Under the pieces are notes generated by a model that searched no databases, had not been told where the DNA came from, and was given only the letters and a program-made list of their open reading frames with translations. A program made the position numbers and the translations under genes. From contig DATATV010000084.1 of the NCBI GenBank assembly GCA_036268615.1, positions 1-64,000 of the forward strand: a stretch of DNA of 64,000 bases, read 5' to 3'. The first letter of the stretch is position 1. Each line of letters starts with the position of its first letter. Origin of the DNA: DATATV01 sp036268615. GTDB taxonomy: Bacteria > Actinomycetota > Actinomycetes > Mycobacteriales > Pseudonocardiaceae. Shown here piece by piece: positions 1 to 8,600 of this stretch.

Positions 1-154
1 ACTCAAAGGAACCCATTACGGGTTCTTCTAGACAATTCTACTAGCATTGTCGACACACTGTTGAGTTCTCAAAGAACACACGCTCCGACCCTATGACCAT
101 TCCTGGCCCATCCGGTAAGGCGTCATCCTGTGTTACTGCCTTTGGTACTGCTGA

Positions 155-183
155 AGCTTAGCTGATTCGGTTTCCGGCTCCAA
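155..183 (-). promoter_or_regulatory. Possible second rRNA promoter P2
   Basis: TTGGAG (178-183) and TAAGCT (155-160) on the minus strand are separated by 17 bp, downstream of P1 and upstream of the rRNA leader box. Tandem promoters are usual for actinobacterial rrn operons. The -35 match is only partial. Confidence 0.35.
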
Positions 184-334
184 ATCGGCCCGAGAAGGAC
201 CAGTGAAGCCTGCTTACGAACCCTCAGGTCACCCACTCTATCACTGTTCGGTGAGAGCTTGGTTCGTGACCCGTGCCGCGCCCGGTCCCGGGAGCCTTTC
301 GGCTTTCCGGCGCCGTTCCGCGCTGACATGGATA

Positions 335-363
335 AAGTTACGCGGCCGAGAACAGGAAGTCAA
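335..363 (-). promoter_or_regulatory. Likely rRNA operon promoter P1
   Basis: The minus strand carries TTGACT (358-363), a spacer of exactly 17 bp and TAACTT (335-340). This is the best housekeeping-sigma promoter match in the window, and it lies between tyrS and the rRNA leader element. Inference: a main rrn promoter. Confidence 0.6.
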
Positions 364-434
364 ATCGCGCCCCAACAAGCCAGGTACGGTGGGTAACCGC
401 AGGTCAGCGACCCCGTACCGGGCTTAAAACCAAG

Positions 435-1706
435 CTAGTGCACCAGCCGCACGCCCGCAGTGTGACGCTTGCCACGCCGCAGTACCAACCAGCCTCCGGC
501 CAGCAGGTCTTCGCTGGTCGGCTGCCATTCCTCATCCGCGACCTTCGTGTTGTTCACGTACGCGCCACCTTCCTTCACCGTGCGGCGTGCGGCGCCCCTG
601 CTCTCCGCAAGACCGCAGGACACCAGCAGGTCGACGATGGTGGCGCCGTCGCCGAGCCGCAGCGACCCGGTCGGGGCCTCGGCCATCGCCGCGTCCAACG
701 TGCCGGCGTCCAACTCGCGCAGCTCTCCCCGGCCGAACAGGGCCTGGCTGGCCTGCACCACCTTGTCCGTCTCGGCCTGCCCGTGCACCAGCGTGGTGAC
801 GTGCTCGGCGAGCGTGCGCTGCGCGGCCCTGGCCTGCGGTCGCTCGGTGGTCTGCTTGGCCAGGTCCTCGATCTCGTCCCGGGACAGGTAGGTGAACACC
901 CGCAGGTAGTTGTCCACGTCCCGGTCGTCGGCGTTCATCCAGAACTGGAAGAACGCGTACGGGCTGGTCAACTCCGGGTCCAGCCAGATCGTGCCGGTCT
1001 CCGTCTTGCCGAACTTGGTGCCGTCCGCCTTGGTCATCAGCGGGGTGGCCAGCGCGTGCACCGACTTGCCCTCGCTGCGGTGGATCAGGTCCACCCCGGA
1101 GGTGATGTTGCCCCACTGGTCGCTGCCACCGGTCTGCAACGTGCAGCCGTGCCGGCGGTAGAGCTCAAGGAAGTCGTTGGCCTGCAACAGTTGGTAGCTG
1201 AACTCGGTGTAGCTGATGCCGGCCTCGGAGTTCAACCGGGTGCTGATCGCCTCCTTGGCCAGCAGCCGGTTCACTCGGAAGTGCTTGCCGATGTCACGCA
1301 GGAAGTCGATCGCGGACAGCTCGGAGGTCCAGTCCAGGTTGTTCACCATGGTGGCCGCGTGCTCGCCGGAGAAGTCCAGGAACGGCTCGATCTGGGCCCG
1401 GATGCGATCCACCCAGCCGGCCACGACCTCCGGCGAGTTGAGCGTGCGCTCGGCGCTGGGTTTCGGGTCCCCGATCAGGCCGGTGGCGCCGCCGACCAGG
1501 CCCAGCGGCCGGTGGCCTGCCCGCTGGAAACGCGCCACGGTGAGGATCTGCACCAGGTTGCCCAGGTGCAGGCTGGGTGCGGTCGGGTCGAACCCCACGT
1601 ACAGGGTGAGCGGACCGGCGTCCAGCTCCTTGCGCAGTGCGTCCGGATCGGTGGACTGCGCGATCAACCCGCGCCAGGTCAGCTCGTCGAGGATGTGCTC
1701 ACTCAC
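435..1706 (-). CDS. tyrS: Tyrosyl-tRNA synthetase
   Basis: Charges tRNA-Tyr with tyrosine in the cytosol (class I synthetase, 423 aa, normal length). Visible motifs are the HIGH-like HLGN near residue 47, the tyrosine-pocket block around YTEFSYQLLQANDF, QTGGSDQWGN, the KMSKS-loop equivalent KFGKT, and a C-terminal S4 RNA-binding domain (GAARRTVKEGGAYVNN). The start is GTG at 1706. The hexamer GACAAT (1714-1719) lies 7 nt upstream with no Shine-Dalgarno, so a leaderless transcript is likely. The gene sits between a DNA glycosylase gene and the rrn leader, on the same strand as both. Confidence 0.97.
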   Translation of the reverse strand: MSEHILDELTWRGLIAQSTDPDALRKELDAGPLTLYVGFDPTAPSLHLGNLVQILTVARFQRAGHRPLGLVGGATGLIGDPKPSAERTLNSPEVVAGWVDRIRAQIEPFLDFSGEHAATMVNNLDWTSELSAIDFLRDIGKHFRVNRLLAKEAISTRLNSEAGISYTEFSYQLLQANDFLELYRRHGCTLQTGGSDQWGNITSGVDLIHRSEGKSVHALATPLMTKADGTKFGKTETGTIWLDPELTSPYAFFQFWMNADDRDVDNYLRVFTYLSRDEIEDLAKQTTERPQARAAQRTLAEHVTTLVHGQAETDKVVQASQALFGRGELRELDAGTLDAAMAEAPTGSLRLGDGATIVDLLVSCGLAESRGAARRTVKEGGAYVNNTKVADEEWQPTSEDLLAGGWLVLRRGKRHTAGVRLVH

Positions 1707-1739
1707 GCCCCCGATTGTCCCCGACGCGGCAAAACGGAT

Positions 1740-2381
1740 TCACCGCGCCACGGTTCCCGGGGCCTTGGGCCGCTGTTTGCCACCCCGCCGGTAGGTACTG
1801 ACCGCTGGTGAACCGGCCACCCAGAACCGCCAGGGCAGGTCCATCGCGGCGCCGACGCCCACCCGGGGGCCGGTGCGGATGTCGTTGTCGGCCACCGGTT
1901 CCCCGGTCAGCAGGCGTACCCGGGAGTCGCGCCTGGTCAGGTCGATCCCGTTGTCGGCGAGGTCGAGACCGAGCGCCGAGGTCAGCCGGGCCGGACCCTT
2001 GCCCAGGTCGTGCTCGGAGCGCGCGGACGGCCGGCGGGTGCGGGCCAACTCCATGCCCGAGACCACCTCGCCGGCTCGCAGCAGGACCCCACCGGCCACC
2101 CCGTCGGCCTGACCGACGACGTTCGCGCAGAAGTGCATCCCGTAGACGAAGTACACGTAGAGGTGGCCGGGCGGACCGAACATCACCGCGTTGCGCGCGG
2201 TCCTGCCCCGGTAGCTGTGCGCCGCCGGGTCCTCCGCGCCGCGGTACGCCTCGACCTCGACGATGCGCACGCCGACCGAGCCGGCCGGCGAGTCCGTCTC
2301 CAGGCGCGCGCCGAGCAGCAGGCGCGCCACCTGGAGCGGGTCGATGCCCAGCTCGGCCCTGGTGAAGGGGCGTCCGCTCAT
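1740..2381 (-). CDS. mpg: 3-methyladenine DNA glycosylase (AAG/MPG family)
   Basis: Base-excision repair enzyme that removes alkylated purines; 213 aa from the chosen start. Family blocks are ARLLLGARLE, the catalytic stretch VRIVEVEAYRGAEDPAAH, NAVMFGPPGHLYVYFVYGMH and the late DLPWRFWVAGSP. The ATG at 2381 overlaps the TGA of argH in an ATGA, which makes it the likely start and implies translational coupling; an upstream in-frame ATG at 2408 would overlap argH further. Presence of mpg between argH and tyrS is shared with mycobacteria. Confidence 0.92.
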   Translation of the reverse strand: MSGRPFTRAELGIDPLQVARLLLGARLETDSPAGSVGVRIVEVEAYRGAEDPAAHSYRGRTARNAVMFGPPGHLYVYFVYGMHFCANVVGQADGVAGGVLLRAGEVVSGMELARTRRPSARSEHDLGKGPARLTSALGLDLADNGIDLTRRDSRVRLLTGEPVADNDIRTGPRVGVGAAMDLPWRFWVAGSPAVSTYRRGGKQRPKAPGTVAR

Positions 2382-3823
2382 TCCGCGCCCGGGTTGGTAC
2401 TCGCCCACGCCCGTTGCTCGCGGACGCGCTCGACCAGGCGAACGAGCTGTTCGGCGACCCGGACCGGCGCGGTGCCGCCGTAGCCGTCCCGGGAGGAGAT
2501 CGATCCGTGCACGGTGAGCACGCTACGCACCTTCGGGGTGAGCACCTCGTTCACACCGGCCAGTTCCTCGTCGGTCAGCTCGTCGAGGCCGACGCCACGC
2601 GCCTCGGCCAGCCGGACGCACTCGCCGGCCGCCTCGTGCGCCACCCGGAACGGCACGCCCTGCCGAACCAGCCACTCCGCGATGTCGGTGGCCAGGGTGA
2701 AACCGGCGGGGGCCAGCTCGGCCATCCGGTCGGTGTTGAACCGCAGGGTCGCCAGCAGGCCGGTGATCGCCGGCAGTAGCAGCTCCAACTGCTCGGCCGA
2801 GTCGAACAGCGGCTCCTTGTCCTCCTGCAGGTCCCGGTTGTAGGCCAGCGGTTGCGCCTTCAGGGTGGCCAGCAGGCCGGTCAGGTTGCCGATCAGCCGG
2901 CCCGACTTGCCCCGGGTGAGTTCGGCGACATCCGGGTTCTTCTTCTGCGGCATGATCGAGCTGCCGGTCGCCCACGCGTCGTCGAGCACGGCGTAGCCGA
3001 ACTCGGCGGTCGTCCAGAGCACGACCTCCTCGGCGATCCGGGACAGGTTCACGCCGAGCATGGCCAGGCAGAACGCGGCCTCGGCGGCGAAGTCCCGGGC
3101 CGACGTGCCGTCCATCGAGTTCTCCACCGGCGCGTCGAAGCCCAGCTCCTTGGCCACCGCGGCCGGGTCGAGCCCGAGCGAGGACCCGGCGAGCGCGCCC
3201 GACCCGTAGGGCGAGACCGCGGTGCGCCTGTCCCAGTCGGCCAGCCGAGACACGTCCCGGGAGAGCGCCTGGGCGTGCGCGAGCAGGTGGTGGGCGAGCA
3301 GCACCGGCTGCGCGTGCTGGAGGTGGGTGCGGCCGGGCATCACCGCGTCCGGGTGCGCCTCGGCCTGGCCGATCAGCGCGTCGACCACGTCCAGCGTGCC
3401 CAGCGCGACCCGGCGCAGCGCGTCCCGCAGCCACATCCTGAACAGCGTGGCCACCTGGTCGTTGCGCGACCGGCCGGCACGCAGTTTGCCGCCGAGCTCG
3501 ATGCCGGCCCGGTCGAGCAGACCGCGTTCCAGTGCGGTGTGCACGTCCTCGTCGGCCGGTGTCGCGACGAACGCGCCGGATTCGACGTCGGCGGCGAGCT
3601 GGTCGAGTGCGGTGAGCATGCCGGCGAGCTCGTCGGCGGTGAGCAGCCCGGCGGCGTGCAGCACCCGGGCATGTGCCCGGGAGCCGGCGATGTCGTAGGG
3701 GGCCAGCCGCCAGTCGAAGTGGGTGGACGCGGACAGCGCGGCCATCGCCTCGGCGGGTCCGGAGCTGAACCGGCCGCCCCACAGGGCGACCGGTTGAGCA
3801 CTTTGTCCTTGGGGGACAGACAT
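2378..3823 (-). CDS. argH: Argininosuccinate lyase
   Basis: Last arginine-biosynthetic step: splits argininosuccinate into arginine and fumarate. 481 aa, close to the family length (about 460-480). The fumarase/aspartase-superfamily signature GSSIMPQKKNPD is present, as are the upstream blocks SRNDQVAT, GRTHLQHAQP and the C-terminal ATDIAEWLV. Only 6 nt separate it from the argG stop, so the two are in one transcript, and it overlaps mpg by 4 nt downstream. Confidence 0.97.
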   Translation of the reverse strand: MSVPQGQSAQPVALWGGRFSSGPAEAMAALSASTHFDWRLAPYDIAGSRAHARVLHAAGLLTADELAGMLTALDQLAADVESGAFVATPADEDVHTALERGLLDRAGIELGGKLRAGRSRNDQVATLFRMWLRDALRRVALGTLDVVDALIGQAEAHPDAVMPGRTHLQHAQPVLLAHHLLAHAQALSRDVSRLADWDRRTAVSPYGSGALAGSSLGLDPAAVAKELGFDAPVENSMDGTSARDFAAEAAFCLAMLGVNLSRIAEEVVLWTTAEFGYAVLDDAWATGSSIMPQKKNPDVAELTRGKSGRLIGNLTGLLATLKAQPLAYNRDLQEDKEPLFDSAEQLELLLPAITGLLATLRFNTDRMAELAPAGFTLATDIAEWLVRQGVPFRVAHEAAGECVRLAEARGVGLDELTDEELAGVNEVLTPKVRSVLTVHGSISSRDGYGGTAPVRVAEQLVRLVERVREQRAWASTNPGAE

Positions 3824-3829
3824 TGTTGC

Positions 3830-5029
3830 TTACTTACCCAACTGGTCGCGCTTGGCGGCGATCTTGCTCGGCAGGCCCCAGAGCTGGATGAAGCCCTTGG
3901 CCTGGGACTGGTCGAAGGTGTCGCCCTCGTCGTAGGTGGCCAGGTTGAAGTCGTAGAGCGACTGCTCGCTGCGCCGGCCGGTGACCACGGCGCGACCGCC
4001 GTGCAGCTGCAACCGGATGTCGCCGGTGACGTGCTCCTGGGTCTTGGCCAGGAAGGTGTCCAGCGCGTCCTTCAGCGGCGAGAACCACAGGCCGTCGTAG
4101 ACCAGCTCGCCCCAACGCTGCTCGACCGTCCGCTTGAACCGGGCCAGGTCACGCTCGATGGTGACGTTCTCCAGCTCCTGGTGCGCGGTGATCAGCGCGA
4201 TCGCGCCGGGTGCCTCGTAGACCTCCCGGCTCTTGATGCCGACCAGCCGGTCCTCGACCATGTCCAGCCGACCGACGCCCTGTGCGCCGGCCCGCCGGTT
4301 CAGCTCGACGATGGCCTGCAGGGTGGTGACGGTCTCGCCGTCGATGGCCACCGGCACGCCCTTGTCGAAGGTGATCACCAGCTCGTCGGCGTCCCGCGGC
4401 TCGGCCGGGTTGGCGGTGTAGGAGTACACGTCCTCGATCGGCGCGTTCCAGATGTCCTCAAGGAAGCCGGTCTCCACCGCGCGGCCCCAGACGTTCTGGT
4501 CGATCGAGTACGGCGAGCGCTTGTTCACGTCGATGGGCAGGTTGCGCTCCTCCGCCCAGAGGATGGCCTTCTCCCTGGTCCAGGCGTAGTCCCGGACCGG
4601 CGCGATGACCTTCAGGTCGGGTGCGAGCGTGCCGATGCCGACCTCGAACCGGACCTGGTCGTTGCCCTTGCCGGTGCAACCGTGCGAGACGGTGCTGGCA
4701 CCGTGCATCTTGGCCGCGGTGACCAGGTGCTTGACGATCACCGGCCGGGACAGCGCCGACACCAGCGGGTAGCGGTCCATGTAGAGCACGTTGGCCTGTA
4801 GCGCGGGCAGGCAGTACTGCTCGGCGAACTCGTCGCGGGCGTCCACCACGACGGCCTCGACGGCGCCGCAGTCCAGCGCGCGCTTGCGCACGATCTCCAT
4901 GTCCTCGCCGCCCTGCCCGACGTCGATGGCGACCGCGACCACTTCGGCGCCGGTCTCCTCGGCGATCCAGCCGATCGCCACCGACGTGTCCAAACCGCCG
5001 GAGTAGGCGAGCACGATCCGCTCGGTCAT
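3830..5029 (-). CDS. argG: Argininosuccinate synthase
   Basis: Joins citrulline and aspartate using ATP to give argininosuccinate. 399 aa, full length. The N-terminal PP-loop AYSGGLDTSV binds ATP, and the substrate-binding blocks HGCTGKGNDQVRFE, YAWTREKA and RSPYSIDQN follow. The ATG at 5029 overlaps the argR stop codon in an ATGA, fixing the start and showing coupling. Seventh gene of the arginine operon. Confidence 0.97.
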   Translation of the reverse strand: MTERIVLAYSGGLDTSVAIGWIAEETGAEVVAVAIDVGQGGEDMEIVRKRALDCGAVEAVVVDARDEFAEQYCLPALQANVLYMDRYPLVSALSRPVIVKHLVTAAKMHGASTVSHGCTGKGNDQVRFEVGIGTLAPDLKVIAPVRDYAWTREKAILWAEERNLPIDVNKRSPYSIDQNVWGRAVETGFLEDIWNAPIEDVYSYTANPAEPRDADELVITFDKGVPVAIDGETVTTLQAIVELNRRAGAQGVGRLDMVEDRLVGIKSREVYEAPGAIALITAHQELENVTIERDLARFKRTVEQRWGELVYDGLWFSPLKDALDTFLAKTQEHVTGDIRLQLHGGRAVVTGRRSEQSLYDFNLATYDEGDTFDQSQAKGFIQLWGLPSKIAAKRDQLGK

Positions 5030-5562
5030 TCGTTGTTCTCCTTGTCGTTCATGAGGTCCGCAACGTGCGGGTGGTTGCTGGCCATATCGGTGAACCGCTC
5101 GGCCAACTCAAGTCCGGTGAGTGGTTCTCTGACGATCACCATCACGGTGTCGTCGCCGGCGATGGTGCCGACCACTTCGTGCAGGGCCGCCCGATCGATC
5201 GAGCTGGCCAGGAACTGCGCCGCCCCCGGCGGGGTGCGCAGCACCATCAGGTTGGCCGAACCGTCCGCCGAGACGAGCAGTTCGCCCAGTAACCGGGCCA
5301 GCCGGGAGGTGCCGCCCTGAATGCCGCGCACCGGGCTGCCGTCCTCCGGGATGACGTAGACCGGGGCACCGCCGTCCGCGCCGCGCAGCTTGACCGCGCC
5401 CAGCTCGTCCAGGTCCCGGGAGAGCGTGGCCTGGGTGACGTCCACGCCCTCGGCGGCGAGCAGCCGGGCCAGTTCGGTCTGGCTGCGCACCGCCATCGAC
5501 GAGACCAGCTCGACGATCCTGGCCTGCCGGGCGGCCCGGGTCGACGCCGGCGGCGCGCTCAT
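5026..5562 (-). CDS. argR: Arginine repressor
   Basis: Arginine-sensing repressor that binds ARG boxes as a hexamer. 178 aa. The N-terminal winged helix (residues ~10-75: RQARIVELVSSMAVRSQTEL, VTQATLSRDLDELGAVK) and the C-terminal arginine-binding/oligomerisation domain (GAAQFLASSIDRA, VGTIAGDDTVMVI) are both clear. It lies inside the operon it is expected to control, overlapping argF and argG by 4 nt each. Its likely target is the palindrome at 10850-10863 before argC. Confidence 0.95.
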   Translation of the reverse strand: MSAPPASTRAARQARIVELVSSMAVRSQTELARLLAAEGVDVTQATLSRDLDELGAVKLRGADGGAPVYVIPEDGSPVRGIQGGTSRLARLLGELLVSADGSANLMVLRTPPGAAQFLASSIDRAALHEVVGTIAGDDTVMVIVREPLTGLELAERFTDMASNHPHVADLMNDKENNE

Positions 5563-6497
5563 CGTCGCTGGTCCGATCGTTCGACCAGCCAGGCCAGCAG
5601 GGCCTTCTGCGCGTGCAGCCGGTTCTCCGCCTCGTCCCAGACCGCGCTGGCCGGGCCGTCGAGCACCTCGTCGGTGATCTCCGAGCCGCGGTGCGCGGGC
5701 AGGCAGTGCAGCACGATCGCCCCGGGCGCGGCTCGGGCGAGCAGTTCGGTGTTGACCTGGAACGGGCGGAACGGGCTGACCCGGTCCCGGCCGTCGTTCT
5801 CCTGGCCCATCGAGGTCCAGGTGTCGGTGACGAGCACGTCGGCGCCGGCCACGGCGGCGTGCGGCTCGCTGAACAGTTCGACCGACGCGCCGGTCTCGCT
5901 CGCCCGCTGCTTGGCGTCCAGCACGAACTGACCGTGCGGCTGGAAGCCTTCCGGGCCACCGATCCGCACGTTCAGGCCGGCGGTCACGCCGGCGAGCATC
6001 AGCGAGTGGGCCATGTTGTTGGCGCCGTCGCCGAGGTAGGTCAGGGTGAGCCCGGCCAACGCGCCCTTACGCTCGGCGATGGTCTGCAGGTCGGCCAGGA
6101 CCTGGCAGGGGTGGAACTCGTCGGTCAGCGCGTTGACCACCGGCACCCGCGAGGTCGATGCCATGGCGACGATCCTGGCCTGGGCGAAGGTCCGCCAGAC
6201 CACCGCGTCGACGTAGCGGGAGAGCACCCGCGAGGTGTCCTCGATGGTCTCCTCGCGGCCCAGCTGCATGGTCCGGCCGTCCACCACGACCGTGTGCCCA
6301 CCCAGCTGGAAGATGCCGACGTCGAAGGACAACCGGGTGCGGGTGGAGTTCTTCTCGAAGATGGTGGCGACGGACTTGCCGGCCAGCGTGGGAAAACCGA
6401 GCGGGTCGGCCTTCATCCGGGCGGCCAGGTCGAGCACCTCGGCCTGCTCGGCCGGGCTGAGGTCGTCGTCACGCAGGAAGTGCCGGGGGCCGGTCAT
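5559..6497 (-). CDS. argF: Ornithine carbamoyltransferase
   Basis: Makes citrulline from ornithine and carbamoyl phosphate. 312 aa from ATG at 6497 (MTGPRHFLRDDDLSP), the usual length and N-terminus. Carbamoyl-phosphate site STRTRLSF, substrate motif near FHPCQVLADLQT, and the ornithine-site signature HCLPAHRG are intact. The open frame continues upstream inside argD, but codon quality and the family alignment favour 6497. It starts 1 nt after the argD stop and overlaps argR by 4 nt. Confidence 0.96.
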   Translation of the reverse strand: MTGPRHFLRDDDLSPAEQAEVLDLAARMKADPLGFPTLAGKSVATIFEKNSTRTRLSFDVGIFQLGGHTVVVDGRTMQLGREETIEDTSRVLSRYVDAVVWRTFAQARIVAMASTSRVPVVNALTDEFHPCQVLADLQTIAERKGALAGLTLTYLGDGANNMAHSLMLAGVTAGLNVRIGGPEGFQPHGQFVLDAKQRASETGASVELFSEPHAAVAGADVLVTDTWTSMGQENDGRDRVSPFRPFQVNTELLARAAPGAIVLHCLPAHRGSEITDEVLDGPASAVWDEAENRLHAQKALLAWLVERSDQRR

Positions 6498-6498
6498 G

Positions 6499-7695
6499 TC
6501 AGTTGCCCTCCTGGTTCGCGGCGTCCAGCGCTGCCGGCAGCGCGGCGATGAACTGGTGTGCCTGGTCGGTGTCGAGCACCAGCGGCGGAGCCAGCCGGAC
6601 CACGTCGGGCTGGATCGGATTGACCAGGTAACCGGCGTCCCGGGCAGCGTCGGCGACCGCGCCGGACACCGGCCGGGCCAACATGATGCCCAGCAGCAGT
6701 CCACTGCCACGCACCCCGGTGACCAGCGGGTGGTGCAGACTCTCCACGCCCTGCTGGATCTCCTTGCCGATGGTGGCGGCGTTCTCGACCAGTCGGTCGG
6801 CGGCGATGGTGCGCAGCACCGCGAGACCGGCCGCGCCGCACACCGGGTTGCCGCCGAAGGTCGTGCCGTGGTGGCCGGGTTGCAGCAGGTCACCGGCCGC
6901 GCCGACACCGATCACCGCGCCCAGCGGCAGGCCGCCGCCCAGGCCCTTGGCCAGGGTGATCACGTCCGGGGTGATGCCGGCCTGCTGGAAGCCGAACCAG
7001 GTGCCCAACCGACCGAGACCCGTCTGCACCTCGTCGACGACGAGCAGCGCGCCGGCCTTGGTGGTGATCTCCCGCGCGGCGGCCAGATAACCGTCCGGCG
7101 CGGGCACGACACCGCCCTCCCCGAGCACCGGCTCCAGGAACACCGCGGCGGTGTCCGGGCCGACCGCCGCGGCCAGCGCGGCCACGTCGCCGAAGGGCAC
7201 GTGCGTGACGCCGGGGACGAGCGGTTCGAACGGGGTGCGCTTGGCCGGCTGGCCGGTCAGCGCGAGGGCGCCCATCGTGCGGCCGTGGAACGCGCCCTCG
7301 GCGGCGACCACCTGCTGGCGGCCGGTGAGCCGGGTCAGTTTGAACGTGGCCTCAAGCGCCTCGGCACCGGAGTTGCAGAACCACACCTTGCCCTGGCCGG
7401 GGAAACCCGTGACGTCCAGCAGTGCCTCGGCGAGTTCGACGGTGACCGGGTTGATGTACAGGTTGGACGTGTGGCCCAGGGTGGCGATCTGCTCGGTGAC
7501 CGCGGCGACCACGGCGGGATGCGCGTGGCCCAGCGCGTTGACCGCGATCCCGCCGACCAGGTCGAGGTAGCGCTTGCCGTCGGCGTCCCACACCCACGCG
7601 CCCTCGCCGCGAACCAGCGTGGTGCCCGGCGTCCCGTAGGTATTCATCAGCGCGGACTGCCAGCGCCGCCGGCCCTCCACATTGGACGAGATCAT
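6499..7695 (-). CDS. argD: Acetylornithine aminotransferase
   Basis: PLP-dependent transamination of N-acetylglutamate semialdehyde to N-acetylornithine. 398 aa. The fold-type I aminotransferase III landmarks are visible: YLDLVGGIAVNALGH, the pyridoxal-contact block NSGAEALEATFKLTR, the Asp of VVDEVQTGLGR and the Schiff-base Lys of ITLAKGLGGGLP. The ATG at 7695 overlaps the argB stop (ATGA) and gives the expected N-terminus; longer in-frame starts lie inside argB. Confidence 0.96.
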   Translation of the reverse strand: MISSNVEGRRRWQSALMNTYGTPGTTLVRGEGAWVWDADGKRYLDLVGGIAVNALGHAHPAVVAAVTEQIATLGHTSNLYINPVTVELAEALLDVTGFPGQGKVWFCNSGAEALEATFKLTRLTGRQQVVAAEGAFHGRTMGALALTGQPAKRTPFEPLVPGVTHVPFGDVAALAAAVGPDTAAVFLEPVLGEGGVVPAPDGYLAAAREITTKAGALLVVDEVQTGLGRLGTWFGFQQAGITPDVITLAKGLGGGLPLGAVIGVGAAGDLLQPGHHGTTFGGNPVCGAAGLAVLRTIAADRLVENAATIGKEIQQGVESLHHPLVTGVRGSGLLLGIMLARPVSGAVADAARDAGYLVNPIQPDVVRLAPPLVLDTDQAHQFIAALPAALDAANQEGN

Positions 7696-8600
7696 GACTG
7701 GTCCTCCTCCGGCAGCACCATCGTGCCGACCCCGTGGGTGGTGAAGATCTCCAGCAGCACCGAGTGCGCGAGCCGGCCGTCGATCACGTGCGCCCTGGGC
7801 ACTCCGCCGCGCACCGCGCGCAGGCACGCCTCCATTTTGGGCACCATGCCGCTGGCCAGTCCGGGCAGCAGTTCGGCGAGCTGGTCCACCCGCACCTCGT
7901 TGAGCAGCGAGGAACGGTCCGGCCAGTCGGCGTAGAGACCCTCGACATCGGTCAGCACAACAAGTTTTCGTGCTTCCAGCGCGATCGCGAGCGCGCCCGC
8001 CGCGGTGTCGGCGTTCACGTTGTGCACCACGCCCTCGGCGTCCGGCGCGACCGTCGAGACGACCGGAATCCGGCCGGCGCGCACGATGTCCAGCACCGCG
8101 TCCGGATTGACCGACACGACGTCGCCGACGAGTCCGATGTCCACCGGCTCACCGTCCACAACGGCCTTGCGGCGGGCGGCGGTGAACAGCTTCGCGTCCT
8201 CACCGGAGATGCCCACCGCGTACGGGCCGTGCGCGTTGATCAGACCGACCAACTCGCGGCTGACCTGACCGGTGAGCACCATCCGGACCACGTCCATCGT
8301 CTCCGGGGTGGTCACCCGAAGGCCGCCGCGGAACTCGCCGGGAATGCCCAGCCGGTCGAGCATCGCGGTGATCTGCGGGCCGCCGCCGTGCACCACCACC
8401 GGGTGCAGGCCGGCCAGCCGGAGGAAGACCATGTCCTGCGCGAACGCGCGCTTGAGTTCATCGTCCACCATGGCGTTGCCGCCATACTTGACCACGATCA
8501 CGCTGCCGTGGAATCGCTGCAACCAGGGCAACGCCTCGACCAGCACGGCGGCCTTGCCGGTCGCCTCGGCCCGTTCCTCGGCCAGATCCGACACCGTCAT
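7692..8600 (-). CDS. argB: Acetylglutamate kinase
   Basis: Phosphorylates N-acetylglutamate, second step of the acetylated arginine route. 302 aa. Amino-acid kinase fold with VVKYGGNAMVDDEL near residue 37, the substrate loop VVHGGGPQIT, the conserved NVNADTAAGALA and the C-terminal GGVPRAHVIDGR. A long N-terminal extension of about 30 residues is usual for the arginine-inhibited, hexameric type. Start overlaps the argJ stop by 4 nt. Confidence 0.96.
   Translation of the reverse strand: MTVSDLAEERAEATGKAAVLVEALPWLQRFHGSVIVVKYGGNAMVDDELKRAFAQDMVFLRLAGLHPVVVHGGGPQITAMLDRLGIPGEFRGGLRVTTPETMDVVRMVLTGQVSRELVGLINAHGPYAVGISGEDAKLFTAARRKAVVDGEPVDIGLVGDVVSVNPDAVLDIVRAGRIPVVSTVAPDAEGVVHNVNADTAAGALAIALEARKLVVLTDVEGLYADWPDRSSLLNEVRVDQLAELLPGLASGMVPKMEACLRAVRGGVPRAHVIDGRLAHSVLLEIFTTHGVGTMVLPEEDQS

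Larger units (their letters stand above)
1..434 (-). other. rRNA operon leader region (16S gene off the left edge)
   Basis: This 434-bp stretch after tyrS holds no credible gene. On the minus strand it contains promoter-like sites at 335-363 and 155-183. The conserved actinobacterial rRNA leader element TTCTTTGAGAACTCAACAG follows at about 54-78; it belongs to the block used in antitermination and RNase III processing. A hairpin follows at 7-27 (arms GAACCC and GGGTTC). This layout is typical of the region immediately 5' of 16S rRNA, so an rrn operon should start just past position 1, reading leftward. The rRNA gene itself is not visible. Confidence 0.8.
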
